Source: DASRJX01 sp035649235 (GTDB taxonomy: Bacteria; Acidobacteriota; Polarisedimenticolia; Gp22-AA2). From it: 20,299 nt of DNA. Within the stretch, counting starts at the first letter, position 1; each line of letters starts with the position of its first letter. A program made the translations under genes and the position numbers. Below are positions 8,946-16,407 of the stretch, in pieces. Location: positions 1 through 20,299 of the forward strand of contig DASRJX010000186.1 in assembly GCA_035649235.1 (NCBI GenBank), written 5' to 3'. The notes beneath the pieces are model-generated. The model did no database searches. It was given only the letters and a program-made list of their open reading frames with translations, and had not been told where the DNA came from.

Positions 8946-9737
8946 TCAGTCCTGCGCCGGCGGCTTGGGCTTTGGTGCCGTCGCGGCCGGGGCGGCCGCC
9001 GCGGCCTTGGGCGCTTCCGGCATCTTGAAGCGCGCGTCGTCCAGCTTCGGGTTCAGCTCGACCTTCTCGACGACGATGTTCTGCTTCTCGGGACGCCCCT
9101 TGGCGCCGCTCTGGATCGAGTGCGGGATCAACAGACCGCCGACCTCCTTGTAGTCGCCGATCGTGCTCTCGAACTCCATCTCGTTGCCCCGCACGGTCCG
9201 CTTCGCCTCCGTCCTGATCTCGAGGAACGAGTCGGCGTCGATGTACTGGTAGCGGACGGTGCCGCCCTTGAGGGTCACCTTCAGCTTGTAGGCGTCGCTC
9301 CCCTCGAGCTTCTCCTTCCCCACCAGCTCCACGGTGTGTCCCTTGCCCTTGTAGTCGACGAGCGGTCCGTCGATGTCGGCCTCCTCCTCGGCTTCCTTGG
9401 TGTCGTCGGGGGACATCGGCTCGGGGTCCTTCTTGCCGCCGAAGGGGGAGATCGACCAGCCGCTCTTGCCGTCGTAGGCCTGCACGCCGGTCATCCCCTG
9501 GAAGGTGAACTCCATCCGCAGGCTCTTGGGCCGCTTGATCTCGAGGGTCATGGGAGCCTCCATGCCCGGGCCCATCATCATCTTGCCTGTCAGCCGGATG
9601 CTCTGCACGGACTTCATCTTCTCCAGCCCGCCGCGGGCCTCGATGTTCTTGGCGATGATCTCGTCCACCGTCTGGGCCGCCACCGGGACCACCGGCAGCG
9701 CCAGGGCCAGAAGGCCCATCACGCACTTGCGCAGCAT
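8946..9737 (-). CDS. Exported LolA-like (outer-membrane lipoprotein-sorting-like) protein
   Basis: A 263-residue protein, first gene of the minus-strand operon. Start choice: the reading frame is open to 9839, but the ATG at 9735-9737 gives a clean signal peptide (MLRKCVMGLLALALPVVPVAAQ, typical cleavage after Ala near residue 21) and has AAGGAAGGAGAG ending 4 bases upstream, so the longer form is rejected. The mature part begins with TVDEIIAKNIEARGGLEKMK, a common opening of LolA/LppX-fold proteins, followed by alternating strands (about 45-235) such as IRLTGKMMM and YKLKVTLKGG. The C-terminus is a low-complexity Ala/Pro/Lys tail (about 243-263). Proteins of this fold bind lipids or lipoprotein acyl chains in the periplasm; whether this one does is inferred from family resemblance only. 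It is immediately followed by the BNR gene. Confidence 0.8.
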   Translation of the reverse strand: MLRKCVMGLLALALPVVPVAAQTVDEIIAKNIEARGGLEKMKSVQSIRLTGKMMMGPGMEAPMTLEIKRPKSLRMEFTFQGMTGVQAYDGKSGWSISPFGGKKDPEPMSPDDTKEAEEEADIDGPLVDYKGKGHTVELVGKEKLEGSDAYKLKVTLKGGTVRYQYIDADSFLEIRTEAKRTVRGNEMEFESTIGDYKEVGGLLIPHSIQSGAKGRPEKQNIVVEKVELNPKLDDARFKMPEAPKAAAAAPAATAPKPKPPAQD

Positions 9738-9831
9738 GAAACTCTCCTTCCTTGGCCCTCGTTCGGGCCTTCGATTCCGATCCGGCCTGACCGCGCATCG
9801 CTCCCGTCGGCCAGGCTGTTCCTTTACGGGG

Positions 9832-9857
9832 GGCAGCATGGTAAACCATACGCTGCC
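9832..9857. promoter_or_regulatory. 26-base imperfect inverted repeat followed by TTTT (operator or leader hairpin)
   Basis: The left arm GGCAGC-ATGGT (9832-9842) mirrors the right arm ACCAT-AC-GCTGCC (9845-9857), with two unpaired bases (AC, 9850-9851) and AA at the centre. As plus-strand RNA it folds as a 10-pair stem with a UAAA loop and is followed by UUUUC, resembling a weak intrinsic terminator or attenuator ahead of the carbohydrate operon. As DNA it is a plausible operator for a dimeric regulator. The sequence shows only the symmetry; the role is inferred. Confidence 0.5.
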
Positions 9858-9862
9858 TTTTC

Positions 9863-9874
9863 GGGAAGGTTCCC
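9863..9874. promoter_or_regulatory. 12-base palindrome GGGAA-GG-TTCCC followed by TTTT
   Basis: Perfect 5-base arms flank GG. It sits between the two exact CCTTTTCGG copies and 5 bases upstream of the Shine-Dalgarno sequence. In RNA it can form a small GGGA/UCCC stem with a four-base loop. It is short enough to be chance, but its placement beside the larger dyad makes it worth recording. Confidence 0.35.
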
Positions 9875-9879
9875 TTTTC

Positions 9880-9888
9880 GGAGGAGGG
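9880..9888 (+). promoter_or_regulatory. Strong Shine-Dalgarno GGAGGAGGG that sets a CTG start
   Basis: GGAGGAGGG ends 4 bases before CTG at 9893-9895, with the AGGAGG core 5 bases away, an ideal spacing. No ATG, GTG or TTG occurs in this frame between the in-frame stop at 9842 and GTG 10031, which would remove the conserved N-terminus of the debranching enzyme. The site therefore decides the start. GAGGAGG (9881-9887) can pair with CCTTTTC (9856-9862) through five Watson-Crick and two G-U pairs. Confidence 0.7.
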
Positions 9889-9892
9889 TCCC

Positions 9893-11890
9893 CTGCGCCC
9901 GGACTCGAGCGCGGAATGGCTGGAGGCCGACGGCCTCGGTGGCTTCGCTTCGGGCACGGCTACGCTGCTGCGCACGCGGCGCTACCACGCGCTGCTGCTC
10001 GCCGCGACGACGCCTCCCACGGGCCGCTTCGTGCTGGTCAACGGACTGGAGGCCGTCCTCACGACGCCCGACGGAACCTGGCCTCTGACCTCGCAGGCCT
10101 ATGAGGGGGGCGTCGTCCATCCGGACGGACAGCGGTACATCCGCGCCTTCGACGTCGACCCCTGGCCGCGCTGGCGCTTCGCCTTTCCCTTTGGGACCGA
10201 GGTGGAGCACGGGATCGCGGTCCTCCACGGCCGGCCGGTCGTGACCCTCTCCTGGCGCCTGCTGCAGCCACGGCCCGGCGCGCGGCTCGAGGTGCGGCCG
10301 CTCCTTTCCGGGCGGGACCTCCACGCCCTGCACCGCGAGAATCCCGCCTTCCGCTTCGAGGAGGATCACCGGGACGGGCGCATCGTCTGGTGGCCGTACC
10401 CCGGCGTCCCGGGCATCGCCGCCTCGGGGAACGGCGCGTACAGCCGCGCGCCGCTCTGGTACAGGAGATTCGATTACGGGGAGGACCGCGCCCGCGGGCT
10501 CGACCACGTCGAGGACCTGGCCTCCCCCGGGTTCTTCACCTTCGATCTGTCGCGCGGCGAGGCGTTCCTCGTCCTGTCCGCCATTCCGGGCGGCGACGGC
10601 GCCGCCGCTCCCGCCGGGACGGCCGGCGAGCGGCTCGGACCGGCGGCCGCCGTCAAGGCGTCGCGGGCGCGCGAGCGCCGGCGACGCGACAGCGTCCCGA
10701 CACGGCTGCACCGGGCCGCGGACGCCTATCTCGCGAGGCGGGGCGAGGGGCTGACGATCGTCGCCGGGTACCCCTGGTTCACCGACTGGGGCCGCGACAC
10801 GTTCATCGCGCTGCGCGGGATCTGCCTCGCGGCCGGCCACCTCGACGCGGCCCGCGCCGTGCTGCTGACGTGGGCGGGCGCGCTGTCGCGCGGCATGCTC
10901 CCGAACCGGTTCCCGGAGGTCGGCGGGCCGGTCGAGTTCAACTCTGTCGACGCGGCGCTCTGGTTCGTGGTGGCCGGGCACGACTATCTCCTCGCCATGC
11001 GGGCCGCGGCGCGGCGCGTGGCGCGATCGGACGAGACGATCCTGCGCCGGGCGATCGAATCGATCCTGACGGAGTATTCCGAGGGCACGCGCTTCGGGAT
11101 CGGCGCCGCGGAGGACGGCCTCCTGCGCGCCGGGGAGCCGGGCGTGGCGCTCACCTGGATGGACGCGCGGGTCGGCGACCGCGCGATCACGCCGCGCATC
11201 GGCAAGCCGGTCGAGGTGGAAGCGCTCTGGATCAACGCGCTCCGCATCGGAGGAGCCTGGTCGGAGCGCTGGCGGGGGATGCACCGCCGCGCCCTGGCGT
11301 CGTTCCGGGATCGCTTCCCAATTCCCGGGCGCAGCCACCTGCATGACGTCGTCGATGCGGACCACAGGCCCGGGTGCGACGACGCCACGTTCCGGCCGAA
11401 CCAGATCTTCGCCGTCGGCGGCCTGCCGTTCCCCCTGCTCGAAGGGGCCGCGGCGCGAGGAGTCGTGGATGAGGTGGAAGCCCGCCTGCTCACCCCGCTC
11501 GGCCTGCGAACCCTCGACCCGGCCGACCCGGCGTACCGCCCGCGCTACGCCGGCGGACCTCGGGAGAGGGATGGCGCCTACCATCAGGGGACCGCGTGGC
11601 CGTGGCTCCTCGGCCCGTTCGTCGAGGCCTGGGTGCGGGTTCGCGGCGCAACACTCGCCGCGCGGCGTCAGGCCCGCCGGCGCTTCCTCGAGCCACTGGC
11701 ACGCCACCTCGAAGAGGCGGGCCTGGAGCACGTCTCGGAGGTGGCGGACGGCGATCCGCCGCACCGGCCGGGAGGCTGCCCGTTCCAGGCCTGGTCGGTG
11801 GGCGAGATCCTGCGCCTGTCGCTCGTGGTGCTCGCCGAGGAACCGCGCCGGGGCCGCCGGGCTCCGGTCCGCGTCCTCAAAGTGGGCTAG
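9893..11890 (+). CDS. Glycogen debranching enzyme (amylo-alpha-1,6-glucosidase, GH133), CTG start
   Basis: A 665-residue enzyme that hydrolyses alpha-1,6-linked glucose at glycogen branch points, acting in the cytoplasm. The N-terminal domain (about 1-240) opens with SAEWLEADGLGGFASGTAT and RRYHALLLA, the usual start of this family, and continues as a beta-sandwich. An Arg-rich linker (about 250-270) leads to the (alpha/alpha)6 catalytic domain (about 275-655), which contains YPWFTDWGRDTFIALRG with Asp298 and Asp302 at the family's active-site motif, and YHQGTAWPWLLGPFVEAW (about 563-580). Start: only CTG 9893 both keeps the conserved N-terminus and has a Shine-Dalgarno; the first ordinary start (GTG 10031) would remove 46 residues including the GLGG motif. 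A frameshift or sequencing error at the 5' end is the alternative. This is the first gene of the plus-strand operon, and the Tal-Pgi gene follows after 40 bases. Confidence 0.9.
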   Translation: MRPDSSAEWLEADGLGGFASGTATLLRTRRYHALLLAATTPPTGRFVLVNGLEAVLTTPDGTWPLTSQAYEGGVVHPDGQRYIRAFDVDPWPRWRFAFPFGTEVEHGIAVLHGRPVVTLSWRLLQPRPGARLEVRPLLSGRDLHALHRENPAFRFEEDHRDGRIVWWPYPGVPGIAASGNGAYSRAPLWYRRFDYGEDRARGLDHVEDLASPGFFTFDLSRGEAFLVLSAIPGGDGAAAPAGTAGERLGPAAAVKASRARERRRRDSVPTRLHRAADAYLARRGEGLTIVAGYPWFTDWGRDTFIALRGICLAAGHLDAARAVLLTWAGALSRGMLPNRFPEVGGPVEFNSVDAALWFVVAGHDYLLAMRAAARRVARSDETILRRAIESILTEYSEGTRFGIGAAEDGLLRAGEPGVALTWMDARVGDRAITPRIGKPVEVEALWINALRIGGAWSERWRGMHRRALASFRDRFPIPGRSHLHDVVDADHRPGCDDATFRPNQIFAVGGLPFPLLEGAAARGVVDEVEARLLTPLGLRTLDPADPAYRPRYAGGPRERDGAYHQGTAWPWLLGPFVEAWVRVRGATLAARRQARRRFLEPLARHLEEAGLEHVSEVADGDPPHRPGGCPFQAWSVGEILRLSLVVLAEEPRRGRRAPVRVLKVG

Positions 11891-11893
11891 AAT
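11888..11893 (+). promoter_or_regulatory. Possible internal -10 element upstream of tal-pgi
   Basis: TAGAAT, a four- to five-base match to the -10 consensus, overlaps the stop codon of the debranching enzyme gene and lies 37 bases before the tal-pgi ATG. No good -35 hexamer is visible in the GC-rich coding sequence upstream. If real, it would let the pentose phosphate genes be expressed without the debranching enzyme. Confidence 0.25.
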
Positions 11894-11930
11894 CAGGCCG
11901 GCGATTGCACCCGTGCCCGGGGAACGAACC

Positions 11931-14786
11931 ATGAACCGCATGCAGGCTCTTGCCGATCTGGGCCAGTCGATCTGGCTCGACTACATCCGTCGCGACCTGA
12001 TCCTGAGCGGCGGCCTCGATCGTCTGGTCCGTGAGGACGGCCTCAAGGGCGTCACGTCGAATCCGGCGATCTTCGAGAAGGCGATCGCTGGCAGTCCGCA
12101 CTACGCCACCGCGCTGCGCGGCCTCCTGGACCAGGGGGACCTCGACGCGCAGGGGATCTACGAAGCGCTCGCGGTGCGCGACATCCAGGACGCCGCCGAC
12201 GTCCTGCGGCCCGTGTTCGACGGGACCCAGGGGGCCGACGGCTTCGTCAGCCTGGAGGTGTCGCCGTACCTGGCGCGCGACACCGAGGGCACGCTCAAGG
12301 AGGCGCGCCGCCTCAAGCGCCTCGCCGCGCGTCCCAACGTCTTCATCAAGATCCCTGCGACGCCGGAAGGGATCCCCGCCATCCGCCGCGCCACGGCCGA
12401 GGGGGTGAGCGTCAACATCACGCTGCTCTTCGCCCAGGAGGCCTACGAGAAGGTGGCCGAGGCCTACATCGACGGACTGGAAGCGTTCGCCGCCACGGGG
12501 GGCGACCTCTCCCGCGTCGCGAGCGTCGCCTCCTTCTTCATCAGCAGGATCGACACCCTGGCGGACGGGCTGATCCAGAAGCGGATCCAGGCCGGCGCCG
12601 CGGGCGCCGAGCGCGCCCGCCTCGAGGGCCTGCTGGGCCAGGTGGCGATCGCGAACGGTCGGCAGACGTACCAGAAGTACCAGGCGATCTTCTCGACGCC
12701 GCGCTTCAAGGCGCTCGCGGCGAAGGGCGCCCGGACGCAGCGCGTCCTCTGGGCGAGCACCAGCACCAAGAACCCCGCGTACCGCGACGTGCTCTACGTC
12801 GAGGAGTTGATCGGGAAGGACACGGTCAACACGCTCCCGCCCCAGACGATGGAGGCCTTCAAGGACCACGGCCGGGCGCGGCCGAGCCTGGAGGAGGGAC
12901 TCGAGGAGGCCGCCCTCACGCTCCAGGCCCTGGAGGCGGCGGGCATCCCGATGAGGGAAGTCACCGACCGGGTCCTGGAGGAGGGCGTGCGGCTGTTCGC
13001 GGACGCCTTCGACACCCTGCTCGGCGCCGTCGAGCGCAAGCGGCGCGAGATCCTCGGCCCCGCGCTGGCCCGCCAGACGGTGCACCTCCCCGCCGACCTG
13101 CAGGCCCCGGTCCAGGCGTCGCTCGAGGCCTGGCGCGTGGCCGGCAACGTGCGCCGGCTGTGGGCGCGCGACGCCGCGCTCTGGACGGGAAGGGACGAAG
13201 CGCGCTGGCTCGACTGGCTCGAGTCCCCCGGGCTCGAGCTCCGGGACACGGCGACGCTCCAATCGCTGGCGCGCGACGCGCGCGAGGGCGGCTTCTCCCA
13301 CGTCCTGCTCCTGGGGATGGGCGGCAGCAGCCTCGGCCCCGAGGTGCTGCGGACGACGTTCCCCCGCCGGGACGGGTTCCCGGAGCTCCTGGTCCTCGAC
13401 TCGACCGACCCCGCGCAGATCCGGGCCTTCGAGGATCGCATCGACATCCGCCGGACCCTCGTCATCGTGTCCAGCAAGTCGGGAAGCACGCTCGAGCCGA
13501 ACATCCTCCTGGCCCACTTCCTCGAGAAGGCGCGCAAGGCCCTGGGCGAGGCGGAGGCCGCGCGCCGCTTCGTCGCCATCACCGACCCCGGATCCTCCCT
13601 CGAGCGGGACGCCGCTTCCGCCCGGTTCGGGCGCGTCTTCTTCGGCCGGTCCGGGATCGGCGGCAGGTTCTCCGTCCTGTCGAAGTTCGGGCTGGCGCCC
13701 GCGGCCGCCGCGGGGATCGACGTGGACCGGCTGCTGACGCGGACGCTGCCGATCATGCGATCCTGCGCCGCGTCGGTGCCTCCCGCCGACAACCCGGGCG
13801 TCGTCCTGGGAACGATCCTTGGCGTCCTCGGCAGCAGCGGCCGCGACAAGGTGACAATCGTCACCTCCCCCAGGCTTTCCGGGCTCGGGGCCTGGCTGGA
13901 GCAACTCCTGGCCGAATCGACCGGTAAGTCCGGCAAGGGACTCATCCCGGTGGACGGCGAGAAGCCGGCGCCGCCGGCGGATCTCGGGCGCGATCGGGTC
14001 GTCGTCTACTTGCGTCTCGACGAGGCGCCCGATCCGGGACAGGACCGCGCCGTCGACGATCTGCAGGCCTCGGGGCAGCCGGTCGTCCGCATCGGCGTTC
14101 CCGCCGCGGACGACCTCGGAGGAGAATTCTTCCGCTGGGAAATCGCCACGGCGGTGGCCGGCTCGATCCTGGGCCTCAACCCCTTCGACCAGCCCGACGT
14201 CGAGGCGGCCAAGGTCGCCGCCCGGGCGCTGACCGACGCCTACGAAAAGAGCGGCGCCCTGCCGGCCGAGAAGCCGATCCTCGAGGAGGCGGGCCTGCGC
14301 CTGTTCGCCGACCCGAAGAACGCCCGCGCCCTCGAAGCGTCGATGGGACGCGAACGATCCCTGGCCGCCTGCCTCCGGGCACACCTGGGCCGGTTGCAGG
14401 AGGGGGACTACTTCGCGCTCCTGGCCTTCGTCGCCATGAGTGCGGCGCACGAGGAGATGCTGCAGGCGATCCGCCACCGGGTGCGCTCGGCGCGCAAGGT
14501 CGCCACCTGTCTCGGGTTCGGACCGCGCTTCCTGCACTCCACCGGACAGGTCCACAAGGGCGGCCCCGCGAGCGGCCTGTTCCTGCAGGTGACCTGCGAC
14601 GAGGCCGAGGATCTTCCGGTGCCGGGCCGGCGCTCCACGTTCGGCATCGTCAAGGCGGCGCAGGCCCGGGGGGACTTCCAGGTCCTGGCCGAGCGCGGGC
14701 GGCGCCTCCTGCGCGTGCACCTCGGCCCGGACGTGCGCTCCGGCCTCGCGGCGCTCGGCGAGGCCGTGACCCGGGCGCTCTCGTGA
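11931..14786 (+). CDS. tal-pgi: Bifunctional transaldolase / glucose-6-phosphate isomerase fusion
   Basis: A 951-residue two-enzyme protein. Residues about 1-375 are a transaldolase: LGQSIWLDYIRRDLI, GVTSNPAIFEKAI, the Schiff-base lysine in NVFIKIPATPEG (Lys140), and RVASVASFFISRID. They exchange dihydroxyacetone units between sedoheptulose 7-phosphate and glyceraldehyde 3-phosphate. Residues about 395-951 are a phosphoglucose isomerase: GMGGSSLGPEVL (about 462), the phosphate-binding VSSKSGSTLEPN (Lys516), and FLHSTGQVHKGGP (His869, Lys876). They interconvert glucose 6-phosphate and fructose 6-phosphate. Both halves look complete, and the frame is continuous across the junction. The ATG at 11931 has GGGGAA at 11919-11924; ATG 11940 is a possible alternative, and the open frame back to 11343 is a shadow of the debranching enzyme gene. 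Such fusions are known in several bacterial phyla. Fructose 6-phosphate is a product or substrate of both halves. Confidence 0.95.
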   Translation: MNRMQALADLGQSIWLDYIRRDLILSGGLDRLVREDGLKGVTSNPAIFEKAIAGSPHYATALRGLLDQGDLDAQGIYEALAVRDIQDAADVLRPVFDGTQGADGFVSLEVSPYLARDTEGTLKEARRLKRLAARPNVFIKIPATPEGIPAIRRATAEGVSVNITLLFAQEAYEKVAEAYIDGLEAFAATGGDLSRVASVASFFISRIDTLADGLIQKRIQAGAAGAERARLEGLLGQVAIANGRQTYQKYQAIFSTPRFKALAAKGARTQRVLWASTSTKNPAYRDVLYVEELIGKDTVNTLPPQTMEAFKDHGRARPSLEEGLEEAALTLQALEAAGIPMREVTDRVLEEGVRLFADAFDTLLGAVERKRREILGPALARQTVHLPADLQAPVQASLEAWRVAGNVRRLWARDAALWTGRDEARWLDWLESPGLELRDTATLQSLARDAREGGFSHVLLLGMGGSSLGPEVLRTTFPRRDGFPELLVLDSTDPAQIRAFEDRIDIRRTLVIVSSKSGSTLEPNILLAHFLEKARKALGEAEAARRFVAITDPGSSLERDAASARFGRVFFGRSGIGGRFSVLSKFGLAPAAAAGIDVDRLLTRTLPIMRSCAASVPPADNPGVVLGTILGVLGSSGRDKVTIVTSPRLSGLGAWLEQLLAESTGKSGKGLIPVDGEKPAPPADLGRDRVVVYLRLDEAPDPGQDRAVDDLQASGQPVVRIGVPAADDLGGEFFRWEIATAVAGSILGLNPFDQPDVEAAKVAARALTDAYEKSGALPAEKPILEEAGLRLFADPKNARALEASMGRERSLAACLRAHLGRLQEGDYFALLAFVAMSAAHEEMLQAIRHRVRSARKVATCLGFGPRFLHSTGQVHKGGPASGLFLQVTCDEAEDLPVPGRRSTFGIVKAAQARGDFQVLAERGRRLLRVHLGPDVRSGLAALGEAVTRALS

Positions 14787-14817
14787 ACCGCTCCCGGCGG
14801 GGCGGGTGCTTTCGCGC

Positions 14818-16407
14818 ATGAAGGACGGGACGCCCGGACCCCCGGAGAGCCGGCGCGACCGCCCGGGAGATCCGTGCGCCATGGTGATCTTCGGCGCCAC
14901 CGGCGACCTGACGAAGCGCAAGCTCCTCCCCTCGCTCTACAACCTGATGCAGGCGGAGCTCCTCCCCGAGGACTTCGCCATCGTCGGGGTCGGCCGGGAG
15001 TCGCTGTCCGGGGCGGCGTTCCGCGATCGCATGGCGCAGGCGCTCACCGAGTTCGCCACCGGCGGGACCGATCCCGATCTGCGCGACCGGCTCGTTTCCC
15101 GGCTCTACTACGTCGCCGGCGAGTTCACCGAGGCGGCGACCTTCCGCGCGTTGCAGGACCTCCTGGCGAAGGTGGACGCCGAGCAGAAGACCCGCGGGAA
15201 CTACCTCTACTACCTCGCGACCCCGCCGACCGTGTTCGCCACGGCGGTGCACCAGCTCGGCGCAGCGGGTCTGGCGGCCGAGGGGGAGGGGCGCTGGCGG
15301 CGCGTGATCGTGGAGAAGCCGTTCGGCCAGGATCTGGAGAGTGCCAGGGCGCTGAACCAGGAGCTGCGCAAGGACCTCCCCGAGTCCCAGATCTACCGCA
15401 TCGATCACTACCTCGGCAAGGAGACGGTGCAGAACATCATGGTGTTCCGCTTCGCCAACGGCATCTTCGAGCCGGTGTGGAACCGGCGCTACATCGACCA
15501 CGTGCAGATCACGGTGGCCGAGGAGGCGGGCGTCGAGGGGCGCGGCGGCTACTACGATGCCGCCGGGGCGCTGCGGGACATGGTGCCGAACCACATCTTC
15601 CAGCTCCTGTCGTTCATCGCCATGGAACCGCCGGTTTCCTTCGAGGCGGGTGCCGTGCGCGACGAGAAGGCCAAGGTGCTGCACGCCATCCAGTCGATGA
15701 CGCCGGAGGAGGTCCTGCGCCGGTCGGTGCGCGGCCAGTACGGCGAAGGAGTGGTGGCCGGTCAGACGATCCGGGGGTACCGCGCCGAGGGCCGGGTCTC
15801 GCCGTCCTCCAACACGGAGACCTACGTGGCGCTCAAGCTGTTCATCGACAACTGGCGCTGGGCCGAGGTCCCGTTCTATTTGCGCACCGGCAAGGGCCTG
15901 GCGCGCCGGGTCACGGAGATCGTCATCCAGTTCAAGCGGGCGCCGTTCGTGCCGTTCAAGGACTGTCCGGTCGAGGGCCTCCTGGCCAACCAGCTCGTCA
16001 TCAACATCCAGCCCGAGGAGGGGATCGCCCTCCGCTTCCAGGCGAAGGTTCCCGGGCCCGCCGTGCGGATGGGCGAGGTGGAGATGGATTTCCAGTACGC
16101 CGAGCACTTCGGCAGCGTGCCGAGCACGGGCTACGAGACCCTCTTGCACGACTGCATGCTGGCCGACGCCACGCTGTTCCAGCGCGACGACATGGTCGAG
16201 GCCGGGTGGCGCATCTCCCAGCCGATCCTCGACGTCTGGAAGGCGCTGCCGGCACGCAACTTCCCCAACTACCCCTTCGGCAGTCGCGGTCCGAAGGACG
16301 CCGACGACCTGCTGGCGCGCGACGGCCGGCAGTGGAAGGTGCTGACCCATGATCCTGGCGGGCGACGTCGGAGGAACGAACACCCGGCTGGCGCTGTTCG
16401 CGCGTGA
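14818..16407 (+). CDS. zwf: Glucose-6-phosphate dehydrogenase
   Basis: A 529-residue cytoplasmic enzyme that oxidises glucose 6-phosphate to 6-phosphogluconolactone with NAD(P)+, the entry to the oxidative pentose phosphate pathway. Visible motifs are the nucleotide-binding VIFGATGDLTKRKLLPSLY (about 22-40), EKPFGQD (about 166), the catalytic RIDHYLGKE with His197, and the substrate-domain NRRYIDHVQITVAEE. ATG 14818 is chosen because it gives a 22-residue leader before the Rossmann strand. GTG 14806, four codons earlier with G-rich sequence before it, is nearly as good. The stop lies 59 bases inside glk: the usual family ending is near WKVLT, and the last 20 or so residues, Arg-rich, are written over the start of glk in another frame. 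It starts 31 bases after tal-pgi. Confidence 0.95.
   Translation: MKDGTPGPPESRRDRPGDPCAMVIFGATGDLTKRKLLPSLYNLMQAELLPEDFAIVGVGRESLSGAAFRDRMAQALTEFATGGTDPDLRDRLVSRLYYVAGEFTEAATFRALQDLLAKVDAEQKTRGNYLYYLATPPTVFATAVHQLGAAGLAAEGEGRWRRVIVEKPFGQDLESARALNQELRKDLPESQIYRIDHYLGKETVQNIMVFRFANGIFEPVWNRRYIDHVQITVAEEAGVEGRGGYYDAAGALRDMVPNHIFQLLSFIAMEPPVSFEAGAVRDEKAKVLHAIQSMTPEEVLRRSVRGQYGEGVVAGQTIRGYRAEGRVSPSSNTETYVALKLFIDNWRWAEVPFYLRTGKGLARRVTEIVIQFKRAPFVPFKDCPVEGLLANQLVINIQPEEGIALRFQAKVPGPAVRMGEVEMDFQYAEHFGSVPSTGYETLLHDCMLADATLFQRDDMVEAGWRISQPILDVWKALPARNFPNYPFGSRGPKDADDLLARDGRQWKVLTHDPGGRRRRNEHPAGAVRA

Larger units (their letters stand above)
9821..9881 (+). repeat. Three short direct repeats CCTTT(T/A)CGG in the operon leader
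   Basis: CCTTTACGG lies at 9821-9829 and CCTTTTCGG at 9856-9864 and 9873-9881. The offsets are 35 and 17 bases, close to a 2:1 ratio. The last two copies each follow directly on an inverted repeat, giving two 'palindrome then TTTT' units in tandem before the start of the debranching enzyme gene. They may be protein binding sites or parts of leader RNA structure. The first copy differs by one base and may be chance. Confidence 0.45.
9738..9892. promoter_or_regulatory. Divergent intergenic control region
   Basis: These 155 bases separate the divergent starts of the minus-strand operon (9737) and the glycogen/pentose phosphate operon (9893), so both promoters should lie here. I cannot assign confident -35/-10 pairs. 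The region is richer in A/T runs than the flanking genes and contains a 26-base imperfect dyad (9832-9857), a 12-base palindrome (9863-9874) and three CCTTT(T/A)CGG repeats. On the minus-operon side, GGCCC (9754-9758) and GGGCC (9765-9769) can form a 5-pair hairpin just upstream of the Shine-Dalgarno of the LolA-like gene. Confidence 0.7.

Noticed and set aside
9738..9839. 34-residue N-terminal extension of the LolA-like gene
   Set aside because: It would run through the divergent control region, is Arg-rich, and would place the signal peptide inside the protein; ATG 9737 has a good Shine-Dalgarno.
11343..11930. N-terminal extension of the tal-pgi frame
   Set aside because: This lies inside the debranching enzyme gene in another frame and has low-complexity composition; transaldolase homology begins at 11931.
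9824..11941. 705-codon open frame on the minus strand opposite the debranching enzyme gene
   Set aside because: Low-complexity antisense shadow; the plus strand encodes conserved GH133 motifs throughout.
11877..14921. 1014-codon open frame on the minus strand opposite tal-pgi
   Set aside because: The protein is rich in Arg/Gly/Glu/Asp with no recognisable domain. It is the expected antisense shadow of a high-GC gene, and the plus strand carries clear transaldolase and isomerase motifs.
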